Assembly (NCBI GenBank): GCA_949298955.1
Contig: CASFYQ010000009.1
Location: 1 to 64,000 of the forward strand
Length of the DNA: 64,000 nt
Direction: 5' to 3'
DNA from: an uncultured Bacteroidales bacterium
GTDB lineage: Bacteria > Bacteroidota > Bacteroidia > Bacteroidales > Barnesiellaceae
The notes beneath the pieces were generated by a model. That model was not told the origin of the DNA. It saw only the letters and a program-made list of their open reading frames with translations, and did no database searches. This document shows, in pieces, positions 26,984 through 35,845 of the stretch (positions within the stretch are counted from its first letter, which is position 1; the number at the start of each line of letters is the position of its first letter). The translations under genes were made by a program, and so were the position numbers.

Positions 26984-29900
26984 TTACAATTTGGAATTAT
27001 TGGATATTAACTGCTCGTGATGTTTTTTGCGACGACGTTTCACTCCCACCGAGGCAAATACACAGTACAGCACGGGGATAAGAATAAGAGTAAGGATAGT
27101 CGACACCGTGAGGCCGCCGATTACCGCTGTACCCATGGGCCGCCACATCTCGGAACCCTGACCGGTACCTACTGCCATGGGCACCATACCCAGGATAGTG
27201 GTGAGGGTTGTCATGATAACCGGACGCAGACGGGAGTGACCGCCCTTGACCACGGCCTCGCGTATGCCCATGCCCCGCTCGCGGTTCAGCGAAATGTAGT
27301 CGATGAGCACAATACCATTCTTCACCACAATACCAATAAGCATGATGGCACCGATAAGCGACATCACGTTGAGCGTATTGCCCGATATCCACAGAGCCAG
27401 GAAGACTCCCGAGAAGGCAAATGGTAACGAGAACATGATGATGAACGGGTAGGTCAACGACTCGAACTGGGCCGCCATGACGATGAACACGAGTATGATG
27501 ATAAGATACATCAGCATGAACAAGTCGCCGAACGAGTCTTGCTGGTCTTCATACGAACCCGACAACTGGATAGAGATGCCCGAAGGTATCGACATCTGAT
27601 CGATTTTCGTTTGAGCAGCAGCCACGACCTCGCTCATCGCGGCCCCCGAGAGAATTGCCGAAACGGTGTTGATGCGCTCGCGGTCCTTACGCTCGATAGT
27701 AGGCGGTGAGAAACGCTCGACCACAGTACCCAGCTCCTTGATACGCACACCCTTGCCCTGGGTATTGTAAACCATGATATTTTCAATATCCTCGATTGAG
27801 GTACGGTATTCGGGAGCATACATCACCTTGATGTCATACTCTTCGCCCTCCTCACGGAACTGCGAAGCGGTGGCTCCGTTGATGCGGTTGCGCAAGCAGG
27901 TAGCCGCCGTGGTGAGGTTGAGACCGTTGAGGGCCAGTTTCTCGCGGTCGAAATCGACCTGATACTCGGGTTGATAGTCGCCACGGCTAATGCGCACCTC
28001 ACTCACACCTTTGATTTCGCGCAACAAGGCCGAGAGTTGGGCGGCGACGCTGTCCGTCTCTTCAAAAGAGTAGCCGTAGATTTCATAGTCGAGGGTCGTT
28101 TCACCACCCATGGCCGACATACCTCCACCCAGGTTCACCTGCGATTTCTTGATTTCGGGATAACCGGCAAGGTCTTGACGCATGAGGTCACAAATCTCCG
28201 ACAAGGTGCGTTCACGTTCGTCGGGGTCGCTCAGACTGATATTGTAGGAAATAATGTGCGAGCCGTTGTCGGTCATCGAAGCGTAGACGTTGTCGGTACT
28301 GGCCTGACCTACCGTAAAGTTGCAGACCTCGATTTCGGGGTATTGCTCCATCCATTGCTCATAGAGACGCATGGCCACATCTTTCGAAATTTCGGTGCGG
28401 GTACCGATGGGCATCTCGACAGTCACTCCGATACGCCCGTTATCCTGGGTAGGCATGAACTCCGACCCTACGAAACGCACCAAAAAGATACTGAGGAAGA
28501 AAAACGACATACAACTGACAATTACAAGCGTGCGGTGACCCACGGCCCAATGCAGCAGACGAGCATAGGCATTGTCGAAAGCGTCGAGACCTTTCTCGAT
28601 AGGGCCATAGAGCAGCTTGAATGTTTTGGACTGCTTGGGTTGCAGTTTCAACAGGCGGGAGCAGAGCATGGGTGTAAGCGAGAGGGCGCACACAATGGAG
28701 ATGACCATAATGATGGTAACCATCCAACCCAGTTGCTGGAAGAGTACACCCGTCATACCGGAAACCAAGGTGAGGGGGAAGAACACGGCGATAAGCGTGA
28801 GCGTAGAAGCTACGACCGAGAGGCCCACCTCATTGGTACCGTGCACGGCAGCCTGGCTGGGTTCGCTGCCCCGTTCGATGTGGTTGGTCACATTCTCGAG
28901 CACCACGATGGCATCGTCGACCACCATACCGATGGCAATGGAGAGCGACGAGAGCGATATGATGTTGAGTGAGTTGCCGGTTGCCGCCAGGTAGATGAAC
29001 GAGGCTACCAGCGAGATAGGTATCGTAATGACGATAATGACCGTAGCCCTCCAACGTCCCAGGAAGAGGAATACGACAAGCGAGACGAAGAGCAAAGCCA
29101 GCATCACGGTCTCGAACAGGGTATCGATGGTGTTGCGTATGTTGTCGGAGGTATCGACGATGACACCCAGTTTCACGTCGCTGGGCAGATTTTTTTCCAA
29201 CCGGGGCAATGCCTTCATCACCTCGTTGGAGATTTCGACCGAGTTGGCACCCGACTGTTTTTGAATGACAATCATAGCACCCTGCACACCGTTGTTGTAG
29301 GTCTCTTGGGCACGCTCCTCGACCGAATCGTGTACCACGGCCACATCGCGCAGGTAGATGGTCTTGCCGCCGTAGTTGCCCACGACGATGTCGTTCATCT
29401 GCATGGCGTCGCTAAACTCGCCCTGCACCCGCAGCGAATAGGTGTCGGAACCTACGTCGAACGTACCACCCGGCACGTTGCGGTTCTCGGCTCCGATAAC
29501 CGAGGCGATGGTCTCGATACTGAGATTGTAGGCTTCGATTTTCACCGGGTCGACATACACCTGAATCTCGCGCTCGGGGGCACCGCTTATCGACACCGAA
29601 CCTACCCCGCTGATACGGGCCAGCGGACTGGCTACGTTGTCATCGAGGATTTTGTAAAGGGCCGGCATGCTCTCGTTGGCCTGAACCGAGAGAATCACGA
29701 TAGGAATCATGTCGGAGCTGAACTTGAAGATGATGGGGTTTTCCGAATCGTCGGGCAGCTCCGACTTGACCATATCCAGTTTGTCACGCACATCGTTGGT
29801 GAGCACGTCGATGTCCTCGCCATACTCAAATTCGAGGGTAATGAGCGACATGTTTTCTTTCGACTCGGAGGTGATGTGCTTCAAATCGCTCACCGCATTA

Positions 29901-30112
29901 AGTGCATTCTCCAAGGGTCGGGTGACGTTGTTCTCGACATCGGCTGCACTGGCTCCGGGATAGGCCGTCATCACCATAATCATGTTGGTCTCGATGTCGG
30001 GGTATAGATCGATAGGTAGTTTCGTATAGGAAAAGAGACCCAGAATAACCACCGCCACAAAGCAAAGCGAGGTCATGATAGGTTTCTTTACCGAACCTTC
30101 GTATAAACTCAT
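26984..30112 (-). CDS. RND efflux transporter permease (AcrB/HAE1 superfamily)
   Basis: The 1042-residue inner-membrane drug/proton antiporter has twelve predicted helices in the usual 1 + 5 and 1 + 5 layout and two large periplasmic loops. TM4 shows the proton-relay Asp pair in IGMVVDDAIVVLENV. The periplasmic porter parts include GASAADVENNVTRPLE and SGAPEREIQVYVD. It pumps substrates from the periplasm or membrane through an adaptor to an outer-membrane channel, both encoded just upstream. Substrate range cannot be read from sequence. It sits fourth in the TetR-tolC-adaptor-permease-PG0541 operon. Confidence 0.95.
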   Translation of the reverse strand: MSLYEGSVKKPIMTSLCFVAVVILGLFSYTKLPIDLYPDIETNMIMVMTAYPGASAADVENNVTRPLENALNAVSDLKHITSESKENMSLITLEFEYGEDIDVLTNDVRDKLDMVKSELPDDSENPIIFKFSSDMIPIVILSVQANESMPALYKILDDNVASPLARISGVGSVSISGAPEREIQVYVDPVKIEAYNLSIETIASVIGAENRNVPGGTFDVGSDTYSLRVQGEFSDAMQMNDIVVGNYGGKTIYLRDVAVVHDSVEERAQETYNNGVQGAMIVIQKQSGANSVEISNEVMKALPRLEKNLPSDVKLGVIVDTSDNIRNTIDTLFETVMLALLFVSLVVFLFLGRWRATVIIVITIPISLVASFIYLAATGNSLNIISLSSLSIAIGMVVDDAIVVLENVTNHIERGSEPSQAAVHGTNEVGLSVVASTLTLIAVFFPLTLVSGMTGVLFQQLGWMVTIIMVISIVCALSLTPMLCSRLLKLQPKQSKTFKLLYGPIEKGLDAFDNAYARLLHWAVGHRTLVIVSCMSFFFLSIFLVRFVGSEFMPTQDNGRIGVTVEMPIGTRTEISKDVAMRLYEQWMEQYPEIEVCNFTVGQASTDNVYASMTDNGSHIISYNISLSDPDERERTLSEICDLMRQDLAGYPEIKKSQVNLGGGMSAMGGETTLDYEIYGYSFEETDSVAAQLSALLREIKGVSEVRISRGDYQPEYQVDFDREKLALNGLNLTTAATCLRNRINGATASQFREEGEEYDIKVMYAPEYRTSIEDIENIMVYNTQGKGVRIKELGTVVERFSPPTIERKDRERINTVSAILSGAAMSEVVAAAQTKIDQMSIPSGISIQLSGSYEDQQDSFGDLFMLMYLIIILVFIVMAAQFESLTYPFIIMFSLPFAFSGVFLALWISGNTLNVMSLIGAIMLIGIVVKNGIVLIDYISLNRERGMGIREAVVKGGHSRLRPVIMTTLTTILGMVPMAVGTGQGSEMWRPMGTAVIGGLTVSTILTLILIPVLYCVFASVGVKRRRKKHHEQLISNNSKL

Positions 30113-30151
30113 ATAGATTTTCTCTTTAAGGGTGAATGATTTAGATTACCG

Positions 30152-31168
30152 TCATTCGGCTATTTTCACAGAGGCTCCGTCTTTCAGGCGAGACTGTCCG
30201 GCGACTACGACCTCCGAACCGTTCTCGACTCCCGAGATAAGCTCGTAGCTCGTGTCCATGTGACGTCCCAGTTGTACCTGATTGAACGACACCTTGCCGT
30301 CTTTATACACATAGACGAAACGGTCGCCCGAGCCCGAACGCTTCACGACAGCCTGGTCGGGGACAACCACGCGGTTCACATCACCAAAGTCGATATTGAC
30401 CCGAGCAAACATACCCGGACGGATACGGTTGTCGGTATTGGGGATATTAATCTCGGTTACGAAGGTACGGGTCGAGGCATCGATGGTGGGGTGTATGAGC
30501 GACACTTTGCCTTTGAAGAGTTCATCGCCATATACCTCGACATTGACATCGACCGGCATGCCCAGCTTCACTTTCGTGAAATCGCTCTCCGAAACATTTA
30601 CCTTCACCTTCACCGGCTGAATCTGCATGACGGTGAGAATAGCACCGCTGGCGAGGTCGCCGTTATCGAAATTACGGGCCGTGACCACCCCGTTCGTGGG
30701 GCTCACCAGCACGGTATTCTCGTCGAGGTTCTCATACGAGGTCTTGGCCGTCTCGTATTGAGTGCGCATTTGGTCGACCTGCTGTTGCGAGGCTCCCCCC
30801 ACAGCAAACAGCTCTTTCACCCGGTTGTACTCGAGTTCCAGATTGTCGAGTTGCAGTTTCTGCTGTGCCAGATTGGCCCGGTCGAGGTCTACCAGTTTTT
30901 GCCCGACAGTCACATAATCGCCCACCTCGACATAGATTTTCTTGATGCGGTTGGGCAGAGACGAACTGATAAGGTTGCGTTTATAAGGTTCGATTGTTGC
31001 CGTATAGGAAACAATCTGAGGAACAGCCTGCTCGGTCACCCGGGCTACTCTAACGAGTTGAACCGTTTCCTCTTCGACTTGCCGGGAGTTTTCTTTCGAG
31101 TCCGAACAAGCGACAAACAGCAAGGCCGAACAAGCGGCCATCATGCCAATCAAATGTTTTCTTTTCAT
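30152..31168 (-). CDS. RND efflux periplasmic adaptor (membrane fusion protein)
   Basis: The 338-residue adaptor has a lipobox (SALLFVAC, Cys21) and lipoyl/barrel-sandwich halves (YVEVGDYVTVGQKLVDLD and LVSPTNGVVTARNFDNGDLAS) separated by a coiled-coil hairpin (about 95-140, LAQQKLQLDNLELEYNRV). A beta-barrel and membrane-proximal domain follow (IRPGMFARVNIDFG). It links the RND pump to the TolC-like channel. It lies between the tolC and permease genes with 34- and 39-bp gaps. Confidence 0.93.
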   Translation of the reverse strand: MKRKHLIGMMAACSALLFVACSDSKENSRQVEEETVQLVRVARVTEQAVPQIVSYTATIEPYKRNLISSSLPNRIKKIYVEVGDYVTVGQKLVDLDRANLAQQKLQLDNLELEYNRVKELFAVGGASQQQVDQMRTQYETAKTSYENLDENTVLVSPTNGVVTARNFDNGDLASGAILTVMQIQPVKVKVNVSESDFTKVKLGMPVDVNVEVYGDELFKGKVSLIHPTIDASTRTFVTEINIPNTDNRIRPGMFARVNIDFGDVNRVVVPDQAVVKRSGSGDRFVYVYKDGKVSFNQVQLGRHMDTSYELISGVENGSEVVVAGQSRLKDGASVKIAE

Positions 31169-31202
31169 ATAGTGGTTGTTCTTATATTATTCGTTAAGCA
31201 AC

Positions 31203-32678
31203 TTATTTGTTCTTTTCGTCGGGCAGCCGATATTGCTCCAAATCGGTATTGCCCAGGAGCAACTGCAAATCGGATTTGGCTGCCAGGAAATCGTAGATGG
31301 CCTGATTGTAGGAGAGGCGTGAATTGGTGAGAGCCAGGTCGGCATCATTGAGTTCAATGAAGGTGGCCGACCCTATCTCGAAACTCTTCTGCATGATGGC
31401 ATACGCCTTTTCGGCCTGCCGCACCCCTTCTTTATTCGAGGCTATCTGCTTGACCGATTTCTGTATGTTGTCCATCGACATCTGTACCTGCATCGAGAGA
31501 GAGTTCATAAGGTTGTCGCGCTGCAAACCCAGTTGCAGCACATTCGCCTTGGCTTGTTTGATTTTGAACACACGCGAACCGCCCTGGAAAATAGGCAGCG
31601 AGAGCGAGAGCCCTACCGTCGAATAGGGGCTCCACCTGAAATCATCGAATACACCCCCATAGCTCATCGAAATCCAGTTATAGTTGGCCGTAGCCGAGAG
31701 TGTGGGAAACCAAGCCATGCGCTGCACATCGACCGCTTTCTTCAAATAGGCGGTCTGCAAATCCAACTGTCGCAGGTCGGTATTCTGCTCGAGCGAGGTG
31801 TCGATGTTCAGCGTCTCTTCATACATCGAGGCTTCGTAATCTTCGAGCCGGTCGGTAAGTTCAATCTCGACCGTCATGTCGATACCCATCAAAACTTTAA
31901 GTTGCAATTTGCTCAACTTTACGCTGTTCTCGGTCTGCAACAAAGTGGGTTCGAGATTACGCACCTGAACTTCGGCCCGCAGCACATCATATTCCGACGC
32001 GGTTCCTTGCTCAAACTTGTGTTTGTAGTCTTGCGCATTCAACTTGGCATTGTCGTAGCTCATCTTGATTACCTCGTAGGAGTTCTGTGCCAGCAACAGG
32101 CTGTAATAAGCTTTCTCTACCTGATTGACCAAACTGAGCCGCGAAGAACGGGCAGCCTCGACGGCCTGCTCGATGTCGGCACTCGACATCTGCACGCTCT
32201 TCCACAACTGCGGTGCAATGATGGGCAACGAGGCACTGAACCCCACCGAATAGGTATTGTCGGTTCCCACCTTCATGCCGGTCTCGCCCGATGATGCCGA
32301 GGAGCCTCCAATCTGCGGCATCTCTGCCCCGGGGTGAAGCTGGCCTATGGTATTGTATATAGGGGCAAACATGGCACTCATATCGAACGACTCGGAATCC
32401 ATATACATGGTTTGCTTCTCTATGGTGCGACTATACGAGGCCGAACCGTCGATACGGGGGAAAAGGCCGGAGATGGTCTCTTTCTTGGAATAATCTTTTT
32501 TCTCGATTTCCACGTCGGCGACTTTGATTGTGGGGTTCTCGTTGAGAGCGATGCTAATGGCGGTTTTCAAATCGAGAACTACCGTTTGGGCCGGCTGGGT
32601 CTGGGCCTGCAAAATACCCGGACAAAGCGACAGGGCGAGCAAGGCTGCGATACGGGACACGATTTTGTTTCTGTCCAT
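31203..32678 (-). CDS. TolC family outer-membrane efflux channel
   Basis: The 491-residue protein has a signal peptide (ending GILQAQ, about 26) and two OEP repeats rich in coiled coil (SSRLSLVNQVEKAYYSLLLA; DNLMNSLSMQVQMSMDNIQ), the usual duplicated layout of TolC. It forms the trimeric exit duct of the pump encoded downstream. It starts 68 bp after the TetR gene stop on the same strand. Confidence 0.93.
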   Translation of the reverse strand: MDRNKIVSRIAALLALSLCPGILQAQTQPAQTVVLDLKTAISIALNENPTIKVADVEIEKKDYSKKETISGLFPRIDGSASYSRTIEKQTMYMDSESFDMSAMFAPIYNTIGQLHPGAEMPQIGGSSASSGETGMKVGTDNTYSVGFSASLPIIAPQLWKSVQMSSADIEQAVEAARSSRLSLVNQVEKAYYSLLLAQNSYEVIKMSYDNAKLNAQDYKHKFEQGTASEYDVLRAEVQVRNLEPTLLQTENSVKLSKLQLKVLMGIDMTVEIELTDRLEDYEASMYEETLNIDTSLEQNTDLRQLDLQTAYLKKAVDVQRMAWFPTLSATANYNWISMSYGGVFDDFRWSPYSTVGLSLSLPIFQGGSRVFKIKQAKANVLQLGLQRDNLMNSLSMQVQMSMDNIQKSVKQIASNKEGVRQAEKAYAIMQKSFEIGSATFIELNDADLALTNSRLSYNQAIYDFLAAKSDLQLLLGNTDLEQYRLPDEKNK

Positions 32679-32745
32679 AGTTTTCTGCGTTGTTAAAATT
32701 TTCTATATCTATATTTTCTCTTTATAATTGGGACACAGGGCTGTT

Positions 32746-33363
32746 CTATTTGTTCTCATGTCCCGCAAAATACTCATCGGTATACCTCACTCCCTCGGGA
32801 GTGGCTATCCCCCGGATAAAACTCTTGAATATGGTCTCGAATATCTCGGTAAACGTATATTTCGACTGAAATATCTCATCGGCGTTTTTCAACAATTCGA
32901 GTTGCAGGGTGAGCAATGCTGCCACAACCTCGATATTGATGTCGCTGCGTATCATGCCTTCGCCTATCCCCTCGCGCAACAGGTCGACAATAGCCTGCTT
33001 GTGCATCTCCTTTTCGTGGGCATAACGATTATAAACTTTGGGATAATAACGCTCCATGTCGATGAAATAGGCCGGGCTGGCATTGCGCATAAACCGGAGT
33101 ATATCTTCGTGCACATTGAGCAACAGCTCGATTACATTCTTCCGCTGTGTATAGTAAATTCCCAGACGCTCGTCGCGGTCGGCCTCGGCTTTCTCCAAGC
33201 AGGCCAACAGCAACTCGGTCTTATCCTTGAAATTTTCATACAGCGTACGCTTCGATATGCCCAATCGGGCAGCAATCATATCCATCGTTATGGCTTTAAT
33301 GCCATAATGCAAAAACATGGGTGTTGCCTGCTCGATTATGCGCAGTTGTAATTCGGTCATCAT
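32746..33363 (-). CDS. TetR/AcrR family transcriptional regulator
   Basis: The 205-residue protein has an N-terminal TetR helix-turn-helix (residues 10-55: KAITMDMIAARLGISKRTLYENFKDKTELL) and an all-helical ligand-binding domain. It is the first gene of the efflux operon and probably represses it, as is typical for TetR genes beside RND pumps. There is an ATG at 33363 and a second at 33360. Confidence 0.93.
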   Translation of the reverse strand: MMTELQLRIIEQATPMFLHYGIKAITMDMIAARLGISKRTLYENFKDKTELLLACLEKAEADRDERLGIYYTQRKNVIELLLNVHEDILRFMRNASPAYFIDMERYYPKVYNRYAHEKEMHKQAIVDLLREGIGEGMIRSDINIEVVAALLTLQLELLKNADEIFQSKYTFTEIFETIFKSFIRGIATPEGVRYTDEYFAGHENK

Positions 33364-33385
33364 ACAAATTGATACAATAGCGGGG

Positions 33386-33393
33386 CAAATGTA
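33386..33393 (-). promoter_or_regulatory. Candidate -7 promoter element for the TetR-led efflux operon
   Basis: The minus strand reads TACATTTG (TAnnTTTG) 22 bp upstream of the TetR start codon. No well-spaced -33 box is visible. Confidence 0.4.
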
Positions 33394-33535
33394 TAGAAAA
33401 CTCCAAAAACCGTCGCAGTTTTCTACGACTTATTTACGCCCGGATTTGTTAATAAAAAATAAACGTTATCAAAACAGATTCTCCCGACAATCGTATATAC
33501 TGCCGACCGAGCGGCGGCTTTACTGTGAAAAGACA

Positions 33536-33581
33536 AAAAAGTCGAAACCCGGTTCGCGCTTGAACCGGGCTTCGACTTTTT
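33536..33581 (-). terminator. Strong, probably bidirectional terminator after the lpxA-like gene
   Basis: A 20-bp stem with one mismatch (33536-33555 with 33562-33581) has arms including GTCGAAACCCGGTTC. A-runs on one side and T-runs on the other give a U-tract in either direction. It lies 18 bp past the lpxA-like stop and ends the second efflux operon. Confidence 0.88.
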
Positions 33582-33599
33582 CAAGGAGAGGGAACTCTC

Positions 33600-34385
33600 T
33601 TATCGGATTTCGCCCTGAGTAGCGATGATACCCATTTTTGACTCTTCAAAGAACGAGAGTATATAGTCGATTTCGGGACTGGGAGTTACTACCTCCTTAA
33701 TACGCAAGATGGCGTTTTCGAGGCTGGTACCCGACGAATAGACCTGACGGTATGCCAAAGCGATATTCCCGATAGTCTCTTCGCTAAACCCTTGCCGCCT
33801 GAGGATAAAGGCATTGATACCCTTATAGGTAATAGGGTTGTGTGCTGCTATAATATAGGGGGGTATGTCTTTGCTCGTGCGGCAACCGCTCTTGACAAGC
33901 GTCCAACTGCCTACCCGACATTTTTCCTTCACGATTACACGGCCGGCCAAGATGGCTTTGCTGTGAATGTGACACTCTCCCACAATGTCGCAATCGATAC
34001 CCAGAATACAGTCGTCGTCGACCCGGCAGTCGTGGCCGATTCGGCTGCCTTTCATCAAACAGATGTGGTTGCCGATAACGGTCTCGCCATCGGGACGGGT
34101 GGCGCGGTTTATAATCACATACTCGCGAATGATATTGTTATCGCCAATGGTCAATCGGGTGGGCTCGCCCTTATAATGGAAATCCTGCGGTTCGGCACCC
34201 AGAATAGCTCCCTGGAAAACCCGGTTGTTTTTACCCATAACCGTACCGGCCAAAACACTGGCATAGGGATATATCTCACAGTTGTCGCCAATGACAACAT
34301 CTTTGTCGACATAGGCAAAGGGGTGAATGGTCACGTTGTTACCAATCACGGCTTTGGGGTCGACATATGCTAACGGACTAATCAT
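33600..34385 (-). CDS. Divergent LpxA-like acyltransferase
   Basis: The 261-residue protein has left-handed beta-helix hexapeptide repeats (VIGNNVTIHPFAYV, VIGDNCEIYPYASV) and a C-terminal helical domain (GFSEETIGNIALAYRQVY). Overall layout and length match LpxA, which adds a hydroxyacyl chain from ACP to UDP-GlcNAc in lipid A synthesis. By eye against E. coli LpxA, the catalytic His125 is kept (His118, in IGHDC). The positions of His122, His144 and His160 appear to be Arg, Arg149 and Lys165, and the AVHQF motif is absent. It begins 21 bp after a tolC-like gene, so it looks cotranscribed with an RND pump, not with the usual lpx genes. It may be a paralogue with another substrate. Confidence 0.8.
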   Translation of the reverse strand: MISPLAYVDPKAVIGNNVTIHPFAYVDKDVVIGDNCEIYPYASVLAGTVMGKNNRVFQGAILGAEPQDFHYKGEPTRLTIGDNNIIREYVIINRATRPDGETVIGNHICLMKGSRIGHDCRVDDDCILGIDCDIVGECHIHSKAILAGRVIVKEKCRVGSWTLVKSGCRTSKDIPPYIIAAHNPITYKGINAFILRRQGFSEETIGNIALAYRQVYSSGTSLENAILRIKEVVTPSPEIDYILSFFEESKMGIIATQGEIR

Positions 34386-34406
34386 AGTTTCTCTTTTTTA
34401 CGGTTT

Positions 34407-35816
34407 TTACTTGGTATTTTCTTCAATTTCGCGACCACCGCCCAGAGCATGATACAGATTGACCACAGCGACCATACACTGGTAAGAGTCGGAGATTTGC
34501 GACAACTGGGCACTGAGCAACGACTGTTGAGCCGTAAGTACTTCGAGGTAGGTCGAGGTTCCCAACGTCATCAACGAGACGGTCGACTCGACGGCTTTCT
34601 CGAGCGAAGCGACCTGCAACTCGCGGTTGACAAGCGTCTCTTTGGTGGTTTGAATTTGATAGAGGGCGTTGCTCACCTCTTCGCCGGCATTGAGAATAGC
34701 CTGCTGGAAATTGAGGGCGGCTATTTGCTGTTGAGCCTTGGCAGCCTTCAAGTTGGCAATGTTGCTACCATGGTTGAAGATGGGCTGAACCAGCGAAGCG
34801 GCAGCCGAGAGCAGCACTTTGCCCGGATTGACGATGGCACTACCGGCCGAATTGGTCCACCCGGCCGAACCCGAAATCACGATATTGGGATAGAAAGCCG
34901 AACGGGCGATATTGGTCGAGTAGTAGGCGGCAGCCAGCGAAAGCTCGGCCGACCGCACGTCGGGACGGTTGGAGAGCAGCTGCACAGGGACTCCTACCTG
35001 ATACATCTCGGGGAGTTTCTGGTCTTGGAATTTTCCACGCTCAATCGATTGCGGAGCCTGATACAAGAGAGTCGAAAGACTGTTCTCTGTCTCCCTGATT
35101 TGCTGCCGCAAAGCCGGTATCGAGGCCGCTATCATATAGCTGTTGGCCTCGCTTTGTGCCACAGCGGCCTCGTTGACCATACCGCCAACCTTCATGGCCC
35201 GTATAGTCTCGACACTCTTTTGCCAGGTCTCGGCGGTCTGCTCGGTAATGGCGAGCTGCTCGTCGAGCATCAACAAGGTGTAATAGCCCGTGGCAATGGC
35301 CGAGATGATTTGCGTGCGCACGGCCTGCTTGTAGGCTTCGCTCTGCATCAACACAGCCTTGGCGTTACGTTTCGAGTTGAGTACCCGGCCGAAGATATCT
35401 ATTTCCCAACTGGCCGTGATGGGAGCACTGTATGTCCAAGTGCCCTTGCTGCTGTCGAAGCTGCTCACGCCCCCTTGCGGAGTGAGGTTGAACGAGGGCA
35501 GAAATGCGAGCCGGGCTGCATTGAAGCTGGCTTGTGCGGCCTCGACCTGCAACATGGCGCTCTGCAAGTCGCTGTTCTTCTCCAACCCCGTGCGAATAAG
35601 CTCCTGCAAAATGGGGTCGGTAAAAACCTCTTCCCACGGCAGGTTGCCGAAATTCGCCGTGTCGGCAGCAAGCGTATCGGTATCGGAGACCGTATCGCGG
35701 AACAAGCCCTCGACGACCACGTCGTCGGGCCGATGGTATTTGTTATATATGTGGCAACTGTTGAAGGTGGTCACCATAGTCACACCACATACGACATATA
35801 AAAGGATTCGTTTCAT
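34407..35816 (-). CDS. Outer-membrane efflux lipoprotein (NodT/OprM type)
   Basis: The 469-residue TolC-superfamily protein has a lipobox (TTFNSC, Cys21), followed by the conserved YHRPDD-like start (HIYNKYHRPDD). It has the OEP repeats with NAKAVLMQSEAYKQAVRTQI and the NodT-type motif LLSNRPDVRSAELSLAAAYY. It serves as exit duct for the pump just upstream. It is third in the adaptor-permease-channel-lpxA-like operon. Confidence 0.93.
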   Translation of the reverse strand: MKRILLYVVCGVTMVTTFNSCHIYNKYHRPDDVVVEGLFRDTVSDTDTLAADTANFGNLPWEEVFTDPILQELIRTGLEKNSDLQSAMLQVEAAQASFNAARLAFLPSFNLTPQGGVSSFDSSKGTWTYSAPITASWEIDIFGRVLNSKRNAKAVLMQSEAYKQAVRTQIISAIATGYYTLLMLDEQLAITEQTAETWQKSVETIRAMKVGGMVNEAAVAQSEANSYMIAASIPALRQQIRETENSLSTLLYQAPQSIERGKFQDQKLPEMYQVGVPVQLLSNRPDVRSAELSLAAAYYSTNIARSAFYPNIVISGSAGWTNSAGSAIVNPGKVLLSAAASLVQPIFNHGSNIANLKAAKAQQQIAALNFQQAILNAGEEVSNALYQIQTTKETLVNRELQVASLEKAVESTVSLMTLGTSTYLEVLTAQQSLLSAQLSQISDSYQCMVAVVNLYHALGGGREIEENTK

Positions 35817-35845
35817 ATATTCTCTGTTTTATATCGAGTTCTGTT

